From: Paraburkholderia kururiensis
GTDB taxonomy: Bacteria; Pseudomonadota; Gammaproteobacteria; Burkholderiales; Burkholderiaceae
Assembly (NCBI RefSeq): GCF_034424375.1
Contig: NZ_CP139965.1
Location: forward strand, 6,572,001 to 6,636,000
DNA length: 64,000 nucleotides
Direction of reading: 5' to 3'
Shown: piece by piece, positions 32,512 through 41,171 of the stretch
How positions within the stretch are numbered: the first letter of the stretch is position 1
Layout of the letters: each line of letters begins with the position of its first letter
The notes under the pieces: model-generated
The model's database searches: none
What the model was told of the DNA's origin: nothing
Seen by the model: the letters and a program-made list of their open reading frames with translations, nothing else
Position numbers and translations under genes: made by a program

Positions 32512-33180
32512 TTACAGACCCACCACGCCGGGCAGGCCGCCGATGTCCTTGATCTCGTGATAGTTGTAGTACGGCGTGGAAGGCTCGTGGCCGCGCGCGA
32601 CGAACACCTTGTTCTTCACGCCCAGATCGTTCGCCGACATGAGGTCGTAGCGCAGGCTGGACGACACGTGCAGGATGTCTTCCGGGCCGCAGCCCAGGTT
32701 GTCCAGCATGTATTCGAACGCCTGCAGACGCGGCTTGTAGGCCTGCGCCTGCTGCGCCGTGAACACGCGATGAAACGGCGCGCCCAGTTTTTCGACGTTG
32801 CTGTGAATCTGGTCGTTCGACGCGTTCGAGAGAATCACGAGCGGGAATTCCTTCGCCACTTTCGCGAGCCCTTCCGGCACGTCGGCATGCGGGCCCCACG
32901 TCGGCACCGCGTCGTAGAAGCGCTGCGCCTCGGCGTCGTCGTAAGCGAGGTTCCAGCGCTTGAGCGTGCGACGCACCGCGTTCTTCACCACTTCCTGATA
33001 CGGCTTCCACGCGCCCAGCACTTCATCCAGACGATACGCGGCGAAGTCGCGCACGAACTGCTCCATCTGTTCCGGCGCCACGCGGCCGGCAAAGATCTCG
33101 CGCGCCATGTCGCCCATGCGGAAGCGGGTCAGCGTACCGTAGCAGTCGAACGTGATGTATTTCGGTCGGAAGCGGGTCAT
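32512..33180 (-). CDS. HAD-superfamily hydrolase, haloacid dehalogenase type II-like
   Basis: This is a 222-residue HAD hydrolase. Motif I is ITFDCYGTLTRFRMG (nucleophile Asp in FDCYGT), motif II is VILSNASN, motif III has Lys in QAYKPRLQAFEY, and motif IV is HVSSSLRYDLMSANDLG. The FDCYGT start and SNAS pattern are those of L-2-haloacid dehalogenases (type II), though phosphatases share the fold. The ATG at 33180 is the family start (an in-frame TTG at 33201 is possible). It is the first gene of the six-gene minus-strand operon that runs to the AraC-type gene. Confidence 0.88.
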   Translation of the reverse strand: MTRFRPKYITFDCYGTLTRFRMGDMAREIFAGRVAPEQMEQFVRDFAAYRLDEVLGAWKPYQEVVKNAVRRTLKRWNLAYDDAEAQRFYDAVPTWGPHADVPEGLAKVAKEFPLVILSNASNDQIHSNVEKLGAPFHRVFTAQQAQAYKPRLQAFEYMLDNLGCGPEDILHVSSSLRYDLMSANDLGVKNKVFVARGHEPSTPYYNYHEIKDIGGLPGVVGL

Positions 33181-33644
33181 GGCGGGTCCTGTGGTAGTCA
33201 AGGAGGTCGGTGGCGTGCCGGTGAGGGCGACAGTCGTTCTTGCTGGAATGAATTACATCACCGCAAAAAATACGGGTTGTCGTGTATTGGCCTTGCGTGA
33301 ACACACAATCGGCCGTTTTTTGGCGGCTCTACAGCAGACTATGCGGCGCTGTCCTGTGCCTCCCGGAAAGCGGCTTCAGGCCGACCGCGCACGGCGTCCC
33401 GGCACACGAACGAGGGCCGCGATGCGGGGGCCAGCGCCCGCTGGGACGGGCTCCGTGAGGGTTTTCACGGACTCGTGCCGGAAAGCGGCAGGACAACTCG
33501 CGAGAGAGGCGTCGAAACAAAACGGCCGCGCCGGAAACCGGCGCGGCCGTTCGAAAGCATCGCAAGAACAGCGGCTGGCAGCAGATCGTGCTGCGCGTGC
33601 CGCTGCCTTTCCTCCTACGGTTTCGCGAGGCGGCGCAAGGAAAC
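33181..33644. other. Intergenic region with promoter for the HAD operon
   Basis: This 464-base region lies between two minus-strand genes. Its right part holds the terminator of the aldehyde dehydrogenase gene (33521-33551). Its left part, with an AT-rich stretch around 33255-33290, should contain the promoter for the HAD-to-AraC operon. No gene is supported. Confidence 0.45.
33521..33551 (-). terminator. Rho-independent terminator of the aldehyde dehydrogenase gene
   Basis: AACGGCCGCGCCGG (33521-33534) and CCGGCGCGGCCGTT (33538-33551) form a 14-bp perfect stem with a 3-base loop. Read on the minus strand it is followed by TTGTTTCGAC, giving a T-rich tail. It lies about 95 bases past the aldehyde dehydrogenase stop. 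Confidence 0.8.
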
Positions 33645-35126
33645 TCAGGCGCCCTGGTTCAGGTCGATCAGCACGCTCTTGAAGCGCAGGTTCGCCTCGA
33701 ACGCCTGGCGTCCCAGGTCCTTGCCGAGACCCGACTGCTTGTAGCCGCCGGTGGGAATCACGAAGTCGGCCGTGCGGCCGTAGCGGTTGATCCAGACCGT
33801 GCCGGCCTCGATGGCGCGCATCGCGCGCAGTGCGCGGCCGATGTCCGCGGTATGAACGCCCGCGGCAAGGCCGTACTTTTCGTGGCTCGCGAGCGCCAGC
33901 GCTTCGGCCTCGCTCTCGAAGGTCTGAACCGTGAGCACGGGGCCGAAGACTTCTTCGCGCACGGCCTCGTTGCTCGCGCTCACGCCGGTCAGGATGGTCG
34001 GCGCATAGAACGCGCCTGCGCCCGCCACGGGAAGGCGGCCGCCGCCCACGGCGATCTGCGCGCCCTGCTCCACGGCACGCTTCACGATGCCTTCGATGCG
34101 CTGCGCCTGCACCGACGAAATGATGGGTGGCAACGTGGTGCCCGGCGCCCAGGTGTGCCCCGGCTTGAGCGCGGCGAATGCGGAGGCGATGCCGTCCACG
34201 AGACGCGACACCACGCGTTTTTCGACGATCAGCCGCGAGCCGGCCACGCACACCTGCCCTGCGTTGCCGGCGATCGCGCCGGCCACGCGACGCGCCACGA
34301 GATCGAGGTCCGGCGCGTCGGCGAACACGACCTGCGGGCTCTTGCCGCCCAATTCGAGCGTGACGGGTTTCGTGCCGCTCTGCGCACACGCGGCCATGAT
34401 GGCGGCGCCCGTCTGACTGGAGCCCGTGAACGTGACCTTCGCAATGCGCGGATGCCGCACGAGCGCATCGCCCGTCGTGCGTCCGTCGCCCTGGATCACG
34501 TTGAAGATGCCCGGCGGCATGCCGGCTTCGACGGCCAGTTCGGCAAGCCGCAGCGCGGAAAACGGCGTGAGTTCGGAGGGCTTCAGCACCACGGCGTTGC
34601 CCGCGGCCAGCGCGGGCGCGACCTTCCACGACGCCATCACGAGCGGAAAATTCCACGGTGCAATGGCGCCGATCACGCCATACGGCTCCGCCACGATCAT
34701 GCCGAGATGGTCCGGCCGCGTGGCCGCCACCTCGCCGCCGATCTTGTCCGCGAACTCCGAGTAGAAGCGGATGCACTCGGCCGTGAACGGCACGTCCCAC
34801 GCCGCGGCATCGCGAATGGGGCGCGTGGAGCCCACCGATTCGATACGCGCGAGCGTATCGACGTCAGCTTCGATCAGTTCGGCCCAGCGCCGCATGACGC
34901 GCGCGCGTTCGCGCGGCGCGCGACGGGCCCAGTCGCTCGTGCGGAAGGCCTGCCAGGCGTTCTCCACGGCGCGGTCCACTTCGTCGGCGCCGGCGATGGG
35001 CAGGTCCGCGTAGACGGCGCCGTCCGAGGGGCGCGCCACGTCCATCGCGACGGGACCGCTCACATAGCGGCCGCCGATGAAGTGCGCGCTGCGCACGGAA
35101 ACGAGAGCGGGATCGAAGCTTTCCAT
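33645..35126 (-). CDS. NAD(P)-dependent aldehyde dehydrogenase
   Basis: This is a 493-residue aldehyde dehydrogenase that oxidises an aldehyde to an acid. The Rossmann segment is GVIGAIAPWNFPLVMASWKVAPALAAG-like with the catalytic Glu in LELGGKSPQ and the catalytic Cys in NAGQVCVAGSR. The C-terminal GYKQSGLGKDLG is typical of betaine/gamma-glutamyl-aminobutyraldehyde-type enzymes. The ATG at 35126 fits the family start (FIGGRYVSG follows within 20 residues). Situated next to amine oxidase genes, it likely handles the aldehyde they produce. It is a separate transcript closed by a strong terminator. Confidence 0.92.
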   Translation of the reverse strand: MESFDPALVSVRSAHFIGGRYVSGPVAMDVARPSDGAVYADLPIAGADEVDRAVENAWQAFRTSDWARRAPRERARVMRRWAELIEADVDTLARIESVGSTRPIRDAAAWDVPFTAECIRFYSEFADKIGGEVAATRPDHLGMIVAEPYGVIGAIAPWNFPLVMASWKVAPALAAGNAVVLKPSELTPFSALRLAELAVEAGMPPGIFNVIQGDGRTTGDALVRHPRIAKVTFTGSSQTGAAIMAACAQSGTKPVTLELGGKSPQVVFADAPDLDLVARRVAGAIAGNAGQVCVAGSRLIVEKRVVSRLVDGIASAFAALKPGHTWAPGTTLPPIISSVQAQRIEGIVKRAVEQGAQIAVGGGRLPVAGAGAFYAPTILTGVSASNEAVREEVFGPVLTVQTFESEAEALALASHEKYGLAAGVHTADIGRALRAMRAIEAGTVWINRYGRTADFVIPTGGYKQSGLGKDLGRQAFEANLRFKSVLIDLNQGA

Positions 35127-35444
35127 GAGGTCGTTCCAGTGGGCCGTTCCGCGAGGCGCATTGCCGTCTATGTCGTTGCGCGAGCGCGGATCGGCGAAAA
35201 GAAGAAGGGACAACGAAGCATGCAATGCGGCTCATGGTACGGGCGATGCCGCAGCATTTGCTGCCGTGATACGCGGGCGCGACCGGAGAAACCGCGCGTT
35301 GTGCGCCGCTCATGCAGCGCACCGTGCGGCAGAGCAGAAGCCGGCCGGTGCGGGCCGTACCGTGCGCCGCCGCAATAAGATCGTCCTAGCCACGCGCGCC
35401 GGTTCGGTGCAACAGTAGCCAGGCGCAATAAAAAGGAGTGGAAA
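35127..35444. other. Divergent intergenic region (aldehyde dehydrogenase / GNAT)
   Basis: This 318-base region separates two divergent genes and should hold both promoters. I see GC-rich partial symmetry around 35330-35365 but no clear operator, and no supported gene. Confidence 0.4.
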
Positions 35445-36308
35445 GTGACCGAACCGATCGCTGGAGCCAAAGTGCGGTTTCGCCCGATGACGGCGGCCGA
35501 CCTGCCCGCCGCTCACGACCTGTCGCTCGCAGTGAAATGGCCGCATCGGCGCGAAGACTGGGAATTCGCGCTGAATCTGGGCACCGGCATTGCCGCCGAA
35601 GACGACACCGGTCTGCTCGGCACCGCGCTGCACTGGAAATATGGCGAGGCGCATGCGTCGCTCGGCATGGTGATCGTGTCGCCCGATCAGCAGGGGCGCG
35701 GCATTGGCCGCGAATTGATGGCGCGCACCATGGAAGCGCTCGGCACCCGCACCACGTTCCTCAATGCGACGCCTGCGGGCCTGCCGCTCTACGAGAAGTT
35801 CGGCTTCGCCGCCATCGGCAGCATTCATCAGCACCAGGGCATGGCGGGTGTTCATCCGCCCGCGGTGCAGCTTGCGCCGGGCGAGCGCATCCGTCCGCTC
35901 GGCTCGCGCGACCCGGCACGGCTCGCGGCGCTGCTGGCACGCGCGGCGGGCTACGACCGCACGCCGCTCATCGGCGCCCTGCTTTCCGTGGCCGACGGCG
36001 TCGTGCTGGATCGCGAGGGCGAGCCCGTCGGCTTTGCGTTGATGCGCCGCTTCGGACGCGGCCATGTGATCGGCCCGCTCGTCGCGCCGCATCGCGAAGG
36101 CGCACAGGCGCTGATCAGCCATTGCGTCGGCTCGCAAAGCGGGCGCTTCGTGCGCATCGACGTGGGCGGCGACACGGGCCTCTCGTCATGGCTCGACGAC
36201 CTGGGCCTCGCGTTCGTGGACTCCGTCGTCACCATGGCACGCGGCACGCCGCCCCAGCTCGACGGCGAGGCGCGCGTGTACGCCGTCACCAACCAGGCGC
36301 TGGGCTGA
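35445..36308 (+). CDS. Two-domain GNAT N-acetyltransferase
   Basis: This is a 287-residue protein. Residues 10-140 are a GNAT domain with the acetyl-CoA motif VSPDQQGRGIGRELMARTME. Residues about 150-280 look like the second, acetyltransferase-18-type domain that often follows it, with GFALMRRFGRGHVIGPLVAP. The GTG at 35445 has AAAAGGAG eight bases upstream, a clear ribosome-binding site. It is followed by a hydroxyacid dehydrogenase gene 42 bases later. The acceptor is unknown; an amine or amino acid would fit the setting. Confidence 0.9.
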   Translation: MTEPIAGAKVRFRPMTAADLPAAHDLSLAVKWPHRREDWEFALNLGTGIAAEDDTGLLGTALHWKYGEAHASLGMVIVSPDQQGRGIGRELMARTMEALGTRTTFLNATPAGLPLYEKFGFAAIGSIHQHQGMAGVHPPAVQLAPGERIRPLGSRDPARLAALLARAAGYDRTPLIGALLSVADGVVLDREGEPVGFALMRRFGRGHVIGPLVAPHREGAQALISHCVGSQSGRFVRIDVGGDTGLSSWLDDLGLAFVDSVVTMARGTPPQLDGEARVYAVTNQALG

Positions 36309-36350
36309 CATGAGACACACGCGCAGCGCCGTGCAGGAATAAGCGCCACC

Positions 36351-37286
36351 ATGACGTTCCTCTACAAGGCGGACCCCGTACGCGGGGCGCAATGGGCGCG
36401 GCTATTCGCCGAAAAGGCGCCCCACATTCCATTCCATATCTGGCCCGAAGGCAGCGACGCCGCGCACGCACGCGACGTGCGTTACCTCGCGACGTGGGAG
36501 CCGCCCGCCCACCTCGCCACCGCGTTTCCGAATCTCGAGCTCGTGTTTTCGGTGGGCGCGGGCATCGATCAGTTCGACCTGTCCGCCATTCCTTCGCACG
36601 TGCCGGTGGTCCGCATGATCGAGCCGGGCATCGTGGCCGGCATGGTGGAGTACGCGACGCTTGCCGTGCTCGCGCTGCATCGCGACTGGCTCACGTATGC
36701 CGCGCAGCAGCGCGAACAACGCTGGCAGCCGCTGCGCACGCGTACGGCGAACGAACGCCGCGTGGGTGTGCTGGGTCTCGGCGTGCTCGGGCAAGCCGTA
36801 CTCGCCAAACTGGCGGGCTTCGGTTTTCGCTGCGCGGGCTGGAGCCGATCGGCGCATGAAATCGGCGGCGTGGAATGCTTCGCGGGCACCGCTTCGCTGC
36901 CCGCGTTTCTGGCGCGCACCGACATCCTCGTGTGCCTGTTGCCGCTCACCCCGGCCACGCGCCACATCTTGTGCCGCGAGTTGTTCGCGCAGTTGCCGCG
37001 CGGCGCCGCGCTCGTCAACGTGGGACGCGGCGGGCATCTGCAGCAGGACGATCTGCTCGATGCACTCGACTCGGGCCAACTCGACGCCGCCGTGCTCGAC
37101 GTGGCCGAGCCCGAGCCGCTCACGCCGGGCCATCCGCTCTGGCGCCACCCGCGCGTGATGCTCACGCCGCACGTGGCCAGCATGACGCAGCCCGACAGCG
37201 CCGTGGATGTCGTGCTCGATAACCTGCGTCGGCATCGTGACGGCTTGCCGCTTATCGGGCTCGTCGATCGCACGCGCGGCTACTGA
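36351..37286 (+). CDS. ghrA: D-2-hydroxyacid dehydrogenase (glyoxylate/hydroxypyruvate reductase, GhrA-like)
   Basis: This is a 311-residue NAD(P)-dependent enzyme of the GhrA branch that reduces glyoxylate or hydroxypyruvate. The nucleotide motif is GVLGLGVLGQAVLAKLAGFG, with the following WSRSAHEIGGVECF segment. Catalytic residues appear as Arg in NVGRGGHLQQDDLLDAL, Glu in VAEPEPL, and His in LTPHVASMT. The length matches GhrA. It lies downstream of the GNAT gene and may be co-transcribed. Confidence 0.88.
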   Translation: MTFLYKADPVRGAQWARLFAEKAPHIPFHIWPEGSDAAHARDVRYLATWEPPAHLATAFPNLELVFSVGAGIDQFDLSAIPSHVPVVRMIEPGIVAGMVEYATLAVLALHRDWLTYAAQQREQRWQPLRTRTANERRVGVLGLGVLGQAVLAKLAGFGFRCAGWSRSAHEIGGVECFAGTASLPAFLARTDILVCLLPLTPATRHILCRELFAQLPRGAALVNVGRGGHLQQDDLLDALDSGQLDAAVLDVAEPEPLTPGHPLWRHPRVMLTPHVASMTQPDSAVDVVLDNLRRHRDGLPLIGLVDRTRGY

Positions 37287-37514
37287 GCGCCTTGCCCGTG
37301 GAAACGGCCCGCAGCACAAAATGCTGCGAGGCCCGAAAAAAAGCCATTTCCCGCCTGTTGGCCACGGCGATTCTCAACGTCATCGTCGATTGTGTCCCGC
37401 TAAGATCGTCTGCAAGCGGTACGTGCCGAACGCAGCATGCGTCTTCCGCACGCGCCTTCTGCACGCGCTTTCTGCACATTGCGCTACGCCACCGAACGAT
37501 TGAACGCTCACGCC

Positions 37515-38897
37515 ATGTCGACTTCCGCACTGATCGAATCCGACCGCCAACACCTCATCCATCCTGTCGTCAGCCTGCGTGCGCATGAAGCGCGCGGCGT
37601 CACCATTCTCGAATCGGGACGCGGCGCGTGGCTGCGCGACATCGAAGGCAACGAACTGCTCGACGCCTTTTCCGGACTCTGGTGCGTGAATACGGGCTAC
37701 GGCCGCGAAAGCATCGTGCGTGTGGCCACGGAACAGATGAGCCGCCTGCCCTACGCGACCGGCTACTTTCATTTCGGCTGCGAGCCGGCCATAAGCCTCG
37801 CCGAGCAGCTCGTTCAACTTGCGCCCGCTTCGCTCACGCGCGTCTACTTCACGCTGGGCGGGTCCGACGCCGTGGACGCGGCCATCCGCTACATCACGCA
37901 CTACTACAACGCGACGGGGCGCCCGCAGAAGAAGCAGTTCATTTCGCTCGAGCGCGGGTATCACGGCTCGTCGTCCGTGGGTGCGGGGCTCACGGCGCTG
38001 CCCGCGTTTCATCAGCACTTCGATTTGCCGCTGCCGAACCAGCACTACATTGCCTCGCCGTATCCGTATCGCAGCGAGTACGGCCACGATGCCGACGCGC
38101 TGATCGCGGCGTCCGTGGTCGCGCTGCGGGCCAAGGTGGAAGCGCTGGGCGGACCGGAACGCGTCGCCGCCTTCTTCTGCGAGCCGGTGCAGGGCTCGGG
38201 CGGCGTGATCGTGCCGCCGAAGGGCTGGCTCAAGGCCATGCGAGAAGCGTGCCGCGAACTCGACATCCTGTTCGTGGCCGACGAGGTCATCACCGGCTTC
38301 GGCCGCACCGGCCCGCTCTTCGCCTGCGAGGCGGAAGGCGTGGAGCCCGATTTGATGACGGTCGCGAAGGGCCTCACCGCAGGCTACGCGCCGATGGGCG
38401 CGCTGCTGATGTCCGAGCGCGTCTACTCCGGCATCGCGGACGGCGCCGGTACCTCGGCCGTGGTCGGCCACGGTCAGACCTACTCCGCGCACCCCGTGAG
38501 CGCCGCCATCGGACTCGAGGTGCTGCGCCTCTATCACGAAGGCGGGCTGCTCGCGAACGGCATGGCCCAGGCGCCGCGTTTCGAAGCCGGCCTGCAGGCG
38601 CTGCTCGACCATCCGCTGGTGGGCGACGCGCGCAGCCGCGGCCTGCTCGGCGCGCTCGAACTCGTCGCGGACAAGGCGACGCGCCGCCGCTTCGACCCGG
38701 CGCTCAACCTCAGCGAGAAGATTGCGGCGTCGGCGTGGCGCAATGGTCTGATCTTCCGCGCGTTCGCCGACAACATCCTCGGCTTCGCACCCGCGCTCTG
38801 CTATACGGCAGAGGAATTCGACACGATGTTCGTACGCCTGAAGACCACGCTCGACGACGTGCTGGCGCTGCCCGAAGTGCGCGCCGCCGTGGCGTGA
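37515..38897 (+). CDS. Class III omega-aminotransferase
   Basis: This is a 460-residue PLP enzyme of the omega-amino acid:pyruvate / putrescine aminotransferase type. It shows the cofactor-phosphate region LGGSDAVDAAIRY, the ring-stacking GYHGSSSVG segment, the DEVITGFGRTG motif with the PLP-interacting Asp, and the Schiff-base Lys in MTVAKGLTAGYAPMG. The ATG at 37515 is preferred to an upstream in-frame start. It would convert a terminal amine to a semialdehyde, which the nearby GabD-like enzyme could oxidise. An Lrp-type regulator gene follows. Confidence 0.92.
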   Translation: MSTSALIESDRQHLIHPVVSLRAHEARGVTILESGRGAWLRDIEGNELLDAFSGLWCVNTGYGRESIVRVATEQMSRLPYATGYFHFGCEPAISLAEQLVQLAPASLTRVYFTLGGSDAVDAAIRYITHYYNATGRPQKKQFISLERGYHGSSSVGAGLTALPAFHQHFDLPLPNQHYIASPYPYRSEYGHDADALIAASVVALRAKVEALGGPERVAAFFCEPVQGSGGVIVPPKGWLKAMREACRELDILFVADEVITGFGRTGPLFACEAEGVEPDLMTVAKGLTAGYAPMGALLMSERVYSGIADGAGTSAVVGHGQTYSAHPVSAAIGLEVLRLYHEGGLLANGMAQAPRFEAGLQALLDHPLVGDARSRGLLGALELVADKATRRRFDPALNLSEKIAASAWRNGLIFRAFADNILGFAPALCYTAEEFDTMFVRLKTTLDDVLALPEVRAAVA

Positions 38898-39045
38898 GGA
38901 TGGCGCACAACTGCATGGAAGGCCCGTTGCGAAACCTGCGCCGGGCCGCTGGAAGGCTTGCTGGATAAGGGTTAGCCGCGTAATTTTCCGCTTCTGCGCC
39001 GTGCTACGATAGCCCCGTTCCAGGTACCCGAGGTCAACGCGCGCC

Positions 39046-39552
39046 GTGTCAACTCAAGCAAGCAATTCGATGAAGCTGGACCGTATCGACCTTCGCATTC
39101 TGTCGCAACTGCAGAAGAAAGGCCGCATTACGAATGTCGACCTCGCAGACGCGGTGGGCCTCTCGCCCAGCCCGTGTCTGATTCGCGTGAAGCGGCTCGA
39201 AAAGGCCGGCTACATCGCGGGCTATGGCGCTCATCTGCAGCTCAACAAGCTGGGCGACGTGCAGCTCGTCTTCACGGAAGTCACGCTGCAGGACCATCGC
39301 CGCGAAGACTTCGCGAAGTTCGAGGCGAGCATCCGCACCGTGGACGAAATCGCCGAATGCCACCTGGTGAGCGGCGGCTACGACTATCTGCTCAAGTTCG
39401 TCACGCGCAGCGTGGTGCACTACCAGACCGTGATGGAGAACCTGCTGGAACGCAACATCGGCATCGAGAAGTACTTCAGCTATGTGGTGATCAAGTCGCC
39501 CTTCGTGAAGAACCATTACCCGATCGAAACCCTGTTTCCGCTGACCGACTGA
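39046..39552 (+). CDS. Lrp/AsnC-family regulator
   Basis: This is a 168-residue feast/famine regulator. The N-terminal helix-turn-helix (LDRIDLRILSQLQKKGRITN, then LADAVGLSPSPCLIRVKRLEKAG) is followed by the RAM ligand domain (about 75-160), with VSGGYDYLLKFVTRSVVHYQ. The GTG at 39046 gives eight extra residues; an ATG at 39070 is the other possible start. It stands between the aminotransferase and the GabD-like gene, which it probably controls in answer to an amino acid. Confidence 0.93.
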   Translation: MSTQASNSMKLDRIDLRILSQLQKKGRITNVDLADAVGLSPSPCLIRVKRLEKAGYIAGYGAHLQLNKLGDVQLVFTEVTLQDHRREDFAKFEASIRTVDEIAECHLVSGGYDYLLKFVTRSVVHYQTVMENLLERNIGIEKYFSYVVIKSPFVKNHYPIETLFPLTD

Positions 39553-39646
39553 TCGCGTCGCGCTGCATGGCAGCGCCGTTTCTGCGCCCGACGTGCGGTC
39601 CATACCATTTATTTCGGCTTCCTTACTACGTCTTTCGAGTGCCGCC

Positions 39647-41128
39647 ATGCCCCTTACCCTCGACCGCTCCGAACTCGCGCGCACCGGCAACTTCATCGCC
39701 GGGCAATGGCGCGACGCAGCCTCCAGCGCACGCTACCCCGTCAGCGATCCGGCCACCGGCAAGTCCTTCACGAGCGTGCCCGACAGCGGCCCGGAAGATG
39801 CCCAGGCCGCAGCCGATGCCGCCCATGCCGCCTTCGAAAGCTGGCGCGAACGCACCGCCCGCGAGCGCGCCCAGCTCCTGAAGCGCTGGCACGCCGCCAT
39901 CGTGGCCAACACCGAAGACCTTGCTCGCCTCATGTCGCGCGAACAGGGCAAGCCGCTTGCCGAAGCGCGCGGCGAAGTGGCCTACGGCGCCTCGTACGTG
40001 GAGTGGTTTGCCGAAGAAGCCGTGCGCAGCTACGGCGACATGATCCCGGCCCTGATGCCCGGCAAACGCATGATGGCCGTGAAGGAACCGGTGGGCGTGG
40101 TGGCGGCCATCACGCCGTGGAACTTCCCGCTCGCGATGATCGCGCGCAAGATCGCGCCGGCGCTCGCGGCCGGCTGCACGGTGGTCGCCAAGCCGGCCGA
40201 AGACACGCCGCTCACGGCGCTCGCCCTCGCGCGTCTCGCCGAAGAAGCGGGCTTGCCGCCCGGCGTGCTCAACGTCGTGACGGCGTCGCGCGACCACACG
40301 CCGGCCACCGTCTCCAGCTGGCTCGCGGATGTCCGCGTACGCAAGATCACGTTCACGGGCTCCACGCCCGTGGGCAAGCACCTCGCGCGCGAATCCGCGG
40401 ATACGCTCAAAAAGCTTTCGCTGGAACTGGGCGGCAACGCGCCGTTCATCGTGTTCGACGACGCCGACGTGGACGCCGCCGTGGACGGCCTCATGGCCGC
40501 CAAATTCCGCAACGGCGGGCAAACCTGCGTGTGCCCGAATCGCGTGTACGTGCATGCCGGCGTCTACGATGCGTTCGCACGCAAACTGGTGGCGCGCGTG
40601 GCGGCACTGCGTGTGGGGCCCGCCACGCGAGACGACTCGCAGATCGGCCCCATGATCAACGCGCGCGCCGTCGCCAAGATCGAACGGCACGTGCAGGACG
40701 CGGTGGCGCATGGCGCCACGGTGCTCACAGGCGGCAGGCGTCTGCAAGGCGAAGGGCTCGACGGTCCGCACTATTACGCGCCCACCGTGCTCGGCGAGGC
40801 CAACCGCGAGATGGCGCTGTTCCGCGAAGAAACATTCGGCCCGGTCGTGCCGCTCTTCCGTTTCGAGAGCGACACCGACGTTGTTCGCGACGCCAACGAC
40901 ACACCCTTCGGGCTCGCCGCCTACTTCTATTCGCGCGACGTGCGGCGCATCTGGCGCGTGGCGGCGAAGCTGGAAAGCGGCGTGATCGGCATCAACGAAG
41001 GCGCGCTCGCGAGCGAGGCCGCGCCGTTCGGCGGCGTAAAGGAGTCGGGCTATGGCCGCGAGGGTTCGCGCTATGGGCTCGACGACTATCAGCACATCAA
41101 GTATCTGTGCCAGGGCGGGTTGAACTGA
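39647..41128 (+). CDS. gabD: Succinate-semialdehyde dehydrogenase family (GabD-like)
   Basis: This is a 493-residue aldehyde dehydrogenase very close in pattern to GabD: LARLMSREQGKPLAEARGEV, YGASYVEWFAEEAVRSYGD, AAITPWNFPLAMIARKIAPA, the catalytic Glu in LELGGNAPFIVFDDAD and the catalytic Cys in FRNGGQTCVCPNRVYV. It would oxidise succinate semialdehyde, or a similar semialdehyde such as glutarate semialdehyde, with NAD(P). The ATG at 39647 matches the family start. It fits the preceding aminotransferase as the second step. Confidence 0.93.
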   Translation: MPLTLDRSELARTGNFIAGQWRDAASSARYPVSDPATGKSFTSVPDSGPEDAQAAADAAHAAFESWRERTARERAQLLKRWHAAIVANTEDLARLMSREQGKPLAEARGEVAYGASYVEWFAEEAVRSYGDMIPALMPGKRMMAVKEPVGVVAAITPWNFPLAMIARKIAPALAAGCTVVAKPAEDTPLTALALARLAEEAGLPPGVLNVVTASRDHTPATVSSWLADVRVRKITFTGSTPVGKHLARESADTLKKLSLELGGNAPFIVFDDADVDAAVDGLMAAKFRNGGQTCVCPNRVYVHAGVYDAFARKLVARVAALRVGPATRDDSQIGPMINARAVAKIERHVQDAVAHGATVLTGGRRLQGEGLDGPHYYAPTVLGEANREMALFREETFGPVVPLFRFESDTDVVRDANDTPFGLAAYFYSRDVRRIWRVAAKLESGVIGINEGALASEAAPFGGVKESGYGREGSRYGLDDYQHIKYLCQGGLN

Positions 41129-41171
41129 GCCGCAAAACGAGCTTCCAACCCAGGCTCGAATCGATCAACGC

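Noticed and set aside
32512..33180. HAD protein as a certain haloacid dehalogenase
   Set aside because: FDCYGT and SNAS motifs fit the type II group, but the catalytic set overlaps with phosphatases, so only the superfamily is claimed.
37296..37338. GCAGCA/TGCTGC hairpin after the hydroxyacid dehydrogenase gene as a terminator
   Set aside because: The short 6-bp stem is followed by A's, not T's, on the plus strand, so it does not fit an intrinsic terminator for that gene.
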